Assembly (NCBI GenBank): GCA_002197995.1
Contig: NGZR01000003.1
Location: forward strand, 2,170,001-2,234,000
Reading direction: 5' to 3'
DNA from: Gaeumannomyces sp. JS-464
Lineage: Eukaryota; Ascomycota; Sordariomycetes; Magnaporthales; Magnaporthaceae
Length of the DNA stretch: 64,000 nt
A program made the position numbers and the translations under genes. Numbering within the stretch: position 1 is the first letter of the stretch; the number at the start of each line of letters is the position of its first letter. The notes below the pieces were generated by a model that was not told the origin of the DNA, made no database searches, and saw nothing but the letters and a program-made list of their open reading frames with translations. This document shows, piece after piece, positions 56,900-64,000 of this stretch.

Positions 56900-59800
56900 T
56901 GGAAAGGGGACTTATTTCGCCCGCAACGGTACGAGTTATCGTTTTCGTGTTAAAACTTTTAGTAATACCAATCGAAATCCCCGTAACCGGTGCGTGCGGT
57001 TATTAGCCGTTGCAATACCTTCCGGTGCAATTGCAACGCTTCGGGCGTATATTGTGGTACCGGCGAAAGGCTTATAGCTTTATACCAATCCGGAAAGTTG
57101 TTTTTAAACCATGCGTTCCGGGCGTCCCGGGCTGTTTTTTAAGCTAAAGCTTTTATTTCGGCCACCGTTGGTTTAAAATGTTAAGGTATTAGCAAAGCCG
57201 ATCCTAACTTTGCTTCGGCGTTTGCCTTTTCGTTTTCGAGGATTTTTATATAACCCGGGAATTAACGTACGTATATTTGGTTTATTTATAAAGTAATAGA
57301 TTTTTTTAAAAGCCTTTTGTAAATTATTAAAAGCCGTATTTAAATAGCCGTTAACCGCCGAGGTGTTATCGAGGCATAAGTGGAAAGTGCAATTGCAAAA
57401 GCTTTAAACGGCTTTACGGAGGCCCATTCGGGCCCTTTTCGCTTCGCCGTCGAATATTTCCGCCGGATGCGCTAACCGGCCGTGCCTGGAAAGTTTGCGT
57501 TAGCCGGTTTGGTATATTACCCAACCGTATTTAATTGCCTCGTTTTTTGCTTTAAACCCGTCGTTATATATTATAACGTCGGTAAATGGAAAAGTGCGGA
57601 GCTACGCTATAAAAGCTTTTGCGGCTGCGGGTTTTTTTTATATAGCTACCGTAAACCCCGTATATTTATAAAGGATATAAGTTGGGCGAGTGCAAGCCGG
57701 AAGGAGTTCGGCCGTCTTTTGTAACAAGGTTGCAAATTTGCCGGGCAGGTTTATTTTAGGCCTTTAAGCGTTAAAAGCCGGTTTAACCGTTACGGTTAAA
57801 AGGTAATTTTTTAAAACCGTATTTATACGGGCCGCAAAACGAAAGCGGGTTTATTTTAAAAGCGCTTAAGCGTTTAAAATGCTAAATTCGTAATGTAATG
57901 CGTTTATCGGTGTAGTTTTCCAAGCTGGAATTATTGCTTTAAAAAATGCGGTTAAAGCTTTATTAACCCGATCGATTAAATGGTTTTAACGAATAATTTG
58001 CTATTGTGCTAGCTTATACGGGTGTAATTTAGTTTTACCCTTATATTATACCTCGGCCTCGTATAAAGCCGTAAAAATTATAACCGTTATAACGGCTTTA
58101 TAAACCGAATGTGCCGGTATTCCTTTTATTAAATTTGTAAGCTTTTAAAAGTGGTTAGCAACGTTTTAAGCTTTCGCAGCTTTATTATCTACGTGGGTTT
58201 TAAAATTAAACTTTTGGTCGAAAAAAACCCCTAATTACCGTAAAGCTTTTATAGTTTATTATATGGTAAAGCCTTTCGCCGTAACCGCCGGGGTTATAGG
58301 ATTTTTCCGCTTAAAAAAGTGCATAAACTCGCATTTCCCCGGGTCGAAAGCCATTTTATTAGCCTTTTTTTAACGGAGGATTTCCGTTACCATTGCTTTT
58401 ATTTTACGAAAGCACTTTTTTAAAGTGCTACCCGTTACGCAAATGCTTATATCGTTCGCGTATTCGTATTTAACCGCTTTTGCTTTAGGTAGGATTTCGG
58501 CCAAATAAAGCATAAATAAAACTGGTAACGCTGGTAACCTTTAAAATAACCCGCAATTTAAGGAAAAAAAAGGTGCCGTGGCGTTTTTTAAACGCACTTT
58601 AACTACTTTGTTTTTTTGCAAAAAATAATACCTATCGTATTAACGTTAAATTTTAGCCTTAGTTTAAAAGCCTTCGAAAAAGCCTCCGGCGAAGTACGGC
58701 GTTAAAAGCTTTTTATACATTTATAGTAATAAAAGCGGCCGTTTTATGCTTTTGGAAGGCCCGTTTTACCTCGTGGGCCACGCATACCGTTAAATCGATA
58801 ACGGCCTTTTTTAAAGTAACCCCGGCGTATTGCGAAGCTATAAGCTCGTATTGTAATGCGAAAAACGCCATTCGCAAAGCTATTAGCCGTTTTAGCTTTT
58901 TCCTTAAACACGGGAGTAAAGCTATCGGGCGGTAGGATTTTAAGTCCGTTATATCCGTTTTGTTCGGCTTTTTTAACATAACTACTTCCGCTGTGCGGAA
59001 AAGGCTAAAGTAGTGCCCGGCCTTAAAGTAAGCTTCGAAAAAGGCTTTAACGTATTCCTTTATTACCGGCTATGCCGTTATAAGCAGCTTAACCGTTAAA
59101 AAGTCGACGTTTAAAGCCGTGTTTGCCGTGCTAACAGTGCATTTCTAGCATTCTTTTAGGGGGACGTGGGGGTTTTACGAAAGTTGTGCGGTTTTTTAGG
59201 TAGCTTTTTACTGTAACGGGTTTTTTTATAAGTAGTTTTTCGCCGTAAACTTACGAAGGATTTTACGGCTTAATGCTTTCGCTTTATCTTTTAGGGCTAT
59301 TATAACCTCCCCGTTAATATTTAACGGGGGAAGCCGTATAACGGGTGCAAGTTTATGCCATTTTACAGCACGGTATAACGCTTTTAAAAAATCCATTTTT
59401 TTAACACGCTGGCCTAATACTATCTTTTAGCCGCCCGAACCGTTACTTTTAAAAAGCGGGCTTCGGCCGTAAAAAGCCCGCCGTTTGCCATAACTTTTGC
59501 AAAGTTCCGTTAAGCGTTAGCGTACTTTTCGTTCCACTAGGGTTAGCCTTTTCTTTTAACTTTAAACCCCCGGCCGAAAGCTATTAACGCATTTTTTAAC
59601 AGGTTTATTAATGCTTTAACCGTTTTATTTAAGTAATCCGCCGTGCATAAATTTGTAAATAGCGGTAAGCTGCCGGCTTTTATTGCTACCGCGTTTGCGA
59701 AAAAACGGTAGTTTACCGTTTGGTAACGTAATACGCTGGCAATCCGGAACGGAATTATTACGGTTAGGAATTTCAATCCGTATTAAGCGGTGGTTCGAAT

Positions 59801-60480
59801 CGGTTGCTAACGAAAGGTCGATTTCCGCTATTACCAAAAAGGCGTTAAAAAAGGTAAAATTTAAAACGCTTTTATCGTTATGCGTAAGTTAGCTTAAATC
59901 GGTAAATAGGAAAAAGTTATAAGTATTAGCTTATTAAGTTATATTTTAGCCTTTATTCTTATTACTTTTAACCGGATTTTACGCCGGGAACTTTGCGTTA
60001 AAGTTTCCAGCTATAATACATTTTACCGTTAAGCGTTAACGTAGTAAAAAGTTTAACAAAGGTTTTAAAAGGTTTTTTAAAAGCCTATATACGTTAACGA
60101 AAGTGCACCCGGCGACGGTAAGCCAAAGGATATCCCGGGTATTACTTGCCGGCCGGTCCGCTACAGGCCGAAACCCCGGGTCCTTTCGTACGTAAGTTAT
60201 TACATAAAGCTTAGTTTAATAATTATGCCAGCTATTTACCGGAGTAAATAGCTTATACGACGGGTAAGTGCAAAGTATAAGCTTTTTTTTCCACGCGCTA
60301 AAAGGCTTTTGCATTAGTACCACGTCGATATTTTAGCTTTAAAATAGTTGGAGTAAAATAGCCCCCGCTTTCCAGCTACGTCGAACGTTCGCTTAAACGG
60401 CGGTTAAAATACGGCGTTCGGGGCGAAACCCCAAACGCCGGGCTTTATTGCCATGCGTTTGTTATATCCGGTTGGCTGCT
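56900..60480 (-). pseudogene. LINE ORF2: endonuclease, reverse transcriptase, RNase H
   Basis: The endonuclease part (about 60450-59600) shows ITYVRKDPGFRPV, RDILWLTVAG, NVYRLL, a GNFNAKFPA segment and LATDSNHRLIRIEIPNRN. The reverse transcriptase part (about 59100-58000) shows KSYRPIALLPCLRKKLKRLI, ASQYAG and the VTLKKAVIDL segment. The RNase H part (about 57600-57150) shows NDGFKAKNEAIKYGWVIYQT, RLAHPAEIFDGEAK and LDNTSAVNGYLNTAF. A tail with GYGDFDWYY and RCGRNKSPFHLV follows. Stops occur throughout, mostly TAA/TAG. Confidence 0.85.
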
Positions 60481-60499
60481 GGCATACGTAAACACGGCG

Positions 60500-62450
60500 T
60501 TGGTGTATTAAAAGCTTTGGCCTTAAGGTTATTAGCCGGCGGTACCGTCGGTTTCCTCCGGGGGGTTTCCAGTTATTTCGATAGCCTTTTCGGGCTCGGG
60601 GAAGTCCAGTTCCATATCCGCCAGTACTTCGTATTGGTTGTTAAAACTAACCTTAAGTTTTTTAGCAGGGTGCTTTTCCTTGTTAACCGTACGGGCCACG
60701 CCTTTCGAGGCTGGCGGGTTTGCCGGGCTTTCCTCGGCAACGTTAGCGGTAGCAGCAGCGGCAAGAACGGCGGCGGCGGCGGGTAACAAAAGCAGCGGCG
60801 TTACCGGTACCGGCCGCGGGATTAGCATTAGCGGTAACGGTTATAACGGAATTGTCCGTAGTAACCGCGGTTGCAAAAGGGCGTTAGCGGTGGCGGCAGC
60901 GGCGGCCGCGGCGGTGGCGGCGGCAGCGGCGGCTTCCCCGCTTTTACCGCCGCCCGGTACGCTTATACGCCTAATTTCCTAACCGCGCTTTTTTCCCCAC
61001 GGGTTAAATGCTTTAGCATTTTGTTTACTCGTATAGGCTTTATAAAGCAGTTCGGGTGGTTGGCTAAATACGGGCTTAAGCAGTTCGCGCATTACGGGAG
61101 GGCCGTACACGGTTATACGTGCCGGTCGTCGTTTATTTTCCCGCACCGAAAGCACCTATCGGCCCGGGCGTAATTACGGGCCACGTGAAAGCCGTGGCAA
61201 CTAGGGGTGTGCTGGGTAACCGGCGGGTATCGTTATACGCGGCGTAAAAAAAAAGTAATTTTTTTAAAGCTTAAACCCGGCCATTTGCGTATAAAAGGAT
61301 ATAATTTACGATATACGCTTTTAATAATCGACGTTAGTTTTAAAAAGCTTAACGTTTACCGGTTTATGCTTTGTTTAAGCTTTTATTTCCTTTCGAATTA
61401 ATTTATTTAATACCGGAACGCATTATTTAAAACCGTTAGTTAAAAAGGTAAAACAGCCGGAAATTACGTAGTTGTATTAAATTTTAAACTTTTCGATCTT
61501 TTCGGCGTTATATAAACGGCTTAGTTTAAATCGGTATTGCAAAAGCCGGCTTTAAATATCGGCCGTTTTTACTTTTAATACGAACCCGGTAAAAGATCGG
61601 TACGTTTTTGGGACGTCGGCCGTCGTAAACGGCAGGTTTTTACTATCGGCAAAAGCTTTACGAATGTTAAAGCCCGTTTGTTAATTAGCTTAAGCTTACC
61701 GTTTTTCCGGGATTTTAACGAACATTTAAAAGTTAGCTTTAAAGCTTGTTAATAAGCGGGGTGCCCGGGTAGTTTAAAACGTACGGCCCTAATAAGCTTA
61801 TGCGGGTTATTAAGGTTATTAGTAGCCTTTTTGGGCTACCAACGCGTAAGTGGCCGGGGGCGTGCGTTGCGAAGGCTTCGGGGCTTCGTATAAGCTTTTT
61901 CCTTTTCGGCCGGCGTAGGTAAGCCGAAAAAGGCTTGTTTAACGTAATCGATAAAGCAATTTTTCCAGTCGTTAACTTCGGGGATTGCTTTCGCCGAAAG
62001 GGAAGCAATGCCGGCGTTAATAAATCGGGCTAGCGTGGCGCAAATTAAGGCCGTTTGTTGTTATTTGCGGTTATAGCTCGCAATAATTTCCTCCGCGGCC
62101 GCCGGCGGCCGACCCGACAGGTAGGCGCGTACGCCGGCGTTAAGGGAGGGGGGAGGGGCACCTGTGCCGGTGCTGCCGTCGTGGGCCTTCCTGGCCCTAA
62201 TCGGCCCTATTGGGTGTTGCTAATTCCGCAACGGGGACGGCGTGGTCGGGCGCGCTAACGCGCGGGGGGGCCCGGGTGGCAGCGACGCGTTCCTCCGGGC
62301 CGTTGGGCCGACGAGGAGGGCGCGCGCCCTTTATTGGCCGAAGGAGGGGCTGTTGGCAACGGCATGTTGCCGTCGCCAGCGCCGTTGGCGGGCGTGGTTG
62401 TTGGTGTTCGGTCGCTAATTGGCGGGTGTTAAGGATTTGTATGCAATTTG
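60500..62450 (-). pseudogene. LINE ORF1 (gag-like, CCHC zinc knuckles)
   Basis: Zinc-knuckle-like sequence at about 61180-61010 (RCFRCGKINDDRHV, then CANCLSPYLANHPNC) is followed downstream by an Ala-rich linker and KKLKVSFNNQYEVLADMELD. The 5' half (62450-62060) is GC-rich with Pro/Arg/Ala codons and little RIP damage. Confidence 0.7.
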
Positions 62451-62460
62451 GCAGTGTGCA

Positions 62461-62936
62461 CTAACAGCGCAATGCCAAGAATTGGTAAATTCGAGGTGTC
62501 GCGTGGTTAGTAGTAGATTGGGCGTAGGAGGCGCATTAGGAAGAGTGGCGCTTTATCAAAGGCGAAAATTTCGCTGATGTAATTAACCCTGGGCTAATCA
62601 CGTGTGTTACCGCGTAGATAAAGCAAGGCAGCGAAGCACCAGCGACGAAGCCCGCGGATCGCAGCTGACCTTTGGTTTTAGGCCCCCTCCTCAGGATCTA
62701 CCCGCAATGCTTCTACTGCTACACATGCAGCATGTCGCTGGAAGCGTTCGAAATCAGCCCTGAGCCGGAGCCGGCCAGGACGGACCGGCTGGACCGCATT
62801 CAGCAGCGGGCGGCAGGCGAGGCGCTCGAGGAGAAACCCACTTATAATGCCGTATTATTTCCTGGCGAATAGTCCGGACGTATAGGTTAGCTGTGGAAGA
62901 ACTTTCGCTGTATTTGGAATATGGGGGAAACATGTA
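62461..62936. other. Region between LINE and minisatellite
   Basis: Normal GC content returns. A short plus-strand frame (62672-62872) contains EAFEISPEPEPARTDRLDR and could be a gene fragment, but nothing supports a start or family. Confidence 0.3.
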
Positions 62937-63150
62937 AAAGGCATGGAGAGGGCATAGAGGAGGGGTATAGAATGAGGCCATGAAAAGAGGCCATAGAACA
63001 GATTATGGAAAGGAGCCATGGAACAGGTCATGGAAAGGGCCACGGAAAAAGGCCATGGAAAGGGGCCATGGAAAGAGGCCATGGAACAGATCATGGAAAG
63101 GAGCCATGGAAAGGGTCATGAAAAGGGCCATGGAAATGGGCGTGGACAAG
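62937..63150 (+). repeat. CCATGG-rich minisatellite
   Basis: More than a dozen imperfect units of the GGCCATGGAAAGG type, 12-15 bases each, with variants such as GAACAGGTCATGG. CCATGG is palindromic, so units resemble each other on both strands. Confidence 0.9.
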
Positions 63151-63305
63151 GCCCAGACTTTCAGAAGTGGGGACCTTGACGTGATCCAGCCATGGGCGCA
63201 CGGGGCCCCTATGTTTACTACGTAGTACTCGTTGTGGAGGCGGCCCCTTCTGCGCCACCGACAAGCAAAATTCCATCCCATTGAACACTAATGTGCTTGC
63301 CAGGA

Positions 63306-63386
63306 GACATGTCATGGTTACTCTCGCGGGTGCTCTTCACCCGCGCGAGTATCACCTAGCTGACCCGCGTGAGATAACTACCATGT
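63306..63386. repeat. Nested inverted repeat around CTCGCGGGT
   Basis: GTTACTCTCGCGGGT is followed at once by ACCCGCGCGAGTATCAC and then by ACCCGCGTGAGATAAC, with ACATG near both outer ends. The inner pair forms a stem of about ten pairs. Confidence 0.65.
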
Positions 63387-63404
63387 CGTCGCACGCCCTT
63401 GCTT

Positions 63405-64000
63405 ATGGCCCAAACAACTCCACCAACCCCGGGGTCAACAGCAAACATGGCCTCCACTGCCAACACGAGACCACCCAAATACGATGCAACTTTTGGTGAG
63501 ATTGGATTGCGCTTCAGGGCCTTCAGGACCCGAGACGGCCGAGACAGAGGATTGTCGACGCGGTTCAAAAGTTCCTGCCGTCGCGCAGGGCGCCGTCCCC
63601 TCCGCCGTCGCTGCCGCCGTTTTCGACAGACGTGGTATGGTTCCAACCAAACTTGCCGCCGTCCAAGCTTGCCAGCGCGTCGCCGCTCCTCCGGCTGCGG
63701 CCACGCTGCCGAACCGTCAAGCATGGAACCCAGCAGTCTGGAGATGCCGCGACGACAGGTAGGCTCGACGACGGCCATGTCGCCACCAAAACCACCACCT
63801 CACTCGACCCCGACGACTCGGACATGAAGGAGCTGCAGGCCATCCGCTACGCTCTCTGGCAGCTCAACCCAGACCCCTGGGCCGGCCGTTGGCACTTCCT
63901 GGCTCCATGCCTTGCCCGCCGCCCCTGGTACGACCGGGTCCTCGAGGCGGCGTCCCGCCCTGGCGCCGTCGTTCTGGACCTCGGCTGCGGCGTCGGCGGT
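63405..64000 (+). CDS. Class I SAM-dependent methyltransferase, 5' part only
   Basis: The last 500 bases are open in one frame and run off the window. They encode RIVDAVQKFLPSRRAPSPP, VVWFQPNLPPSK, then YALWQLNPDPWAGRWHFLAP, RPWYDRVLEAA and the SAM-binding motif I VLDLGCGVGG at the very end. This N-terminal pattern resembles fungal methyltransferases often found in secondary-metabolite clusters (recalled family similarity). The frame is closed upstream by TGA at 63497. A plausible start at 63405 (MAQTTPPTPGSTANM) lies in another frame, so an apparent one-base loss between about 63500 and 63560 is needed. The substrate is unknown. Confidence 0.75.

Larger units (their letters stand above)
53600..62050. 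other. RIP-affected block
   Basis: From the first transposase exon to the middle of LINE ORF1 the sequence is rich in TTA, TAA and TpA steps, poor in CpA and TpG, yet still full of CpG. This is the signature of repeat-induced point mutation acting on CpA. It coincides with the two transposons and stops near both edges. Confidence 0.85.
56420..62460 (-). mobile_element. Tad-type non-LTR retrotransposon (LINE), RIP-degraded
   Basis: Read on the minus strand the order is ORF1 with zinc knuckles, endonuclease, reverse transcriptase, RNase H and a Cys-containing tail, the layout of fungal Tad-clade LINEs. Every domain is broken by stop codons. The 5' end is placed near 62460, where GC-rich ORF1-like sequence begins, and the 3' end near 56420; both are approximate because no target duplication or poly(A) tail was identified. 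Confidence 0.85.

Overview
This window is nuclear DNA of a filamentous ascomycete, most likely a Sordariomycete. The evidence is GC-rich multi-exon genes with short introns (GTRNGT donors, CTAAC/CTGAC branch points), fungal-restricted families (DUF3405, MRP-L20-type mL58, a fungal regulator family), 5S rRNA-derived pieces of the Neurospora type, and a transposon block carrying the marks of RIP (CpA/TpG depleted, TpA enriched, CpG retained). The species assignment is inference.

Layout. From 0.3 to 4.7 kb lie two minus-strand housekeeping genes: a leukotriene-A4-hydrolase-type aminopeptidase and mitochondrial ribosomal protein mL58. From 9.5 to 22.4 kb lie four plus-strand genes: a Ser/Pro-rich conserved protein, a DHA1-type MFS transporter, a DUF3405 membrane protein, and a HeH/SAP-like protein with membrane segments. 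A cytochrome P450 (23.5-25.7 kb) and a large regulator-like gene (30.7-34.4 kb) are on the minus strand. The stretch 34.4-48.2 kb is GC-rich and has no gene I can support, only simple repeats and a possible solo LTR. From 47.9 kb the character is accessory: two truncated 5S-like copies, a Lys-rich repeat protein, a small secreted Cys-containing protein and a broken gene of unknown function. From 53.1 to 62.5 kb there is a Pogo-type DNA transposon, complete end to end, and a Tad-type LINE, both RIP-degraded. After a CCATGG-rich minisatellite the window ends inside a class I methyltransferase gene.

A cross-cutting observation is that at least five conserved genes contain single-base frame breaks, several at homopolymers, while splice sites and codons on both sides are intact. 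The simplest reading is residual indel error in the assembly rather than many pseudogenes. CDS spans below are therefore gene extents, and apparent breaks are given in each entry.

The genes do not form one obvious pathway. The housekeeping genes are independent. The P450, the MFS transporter and the terminal methyltransferase are too far apart to call a cluster. The most novel-looking material is the 47.9-52.5 kb accessory block next to the transposons, and the poly-G tract and very long upstream region around the regulator-like gene.
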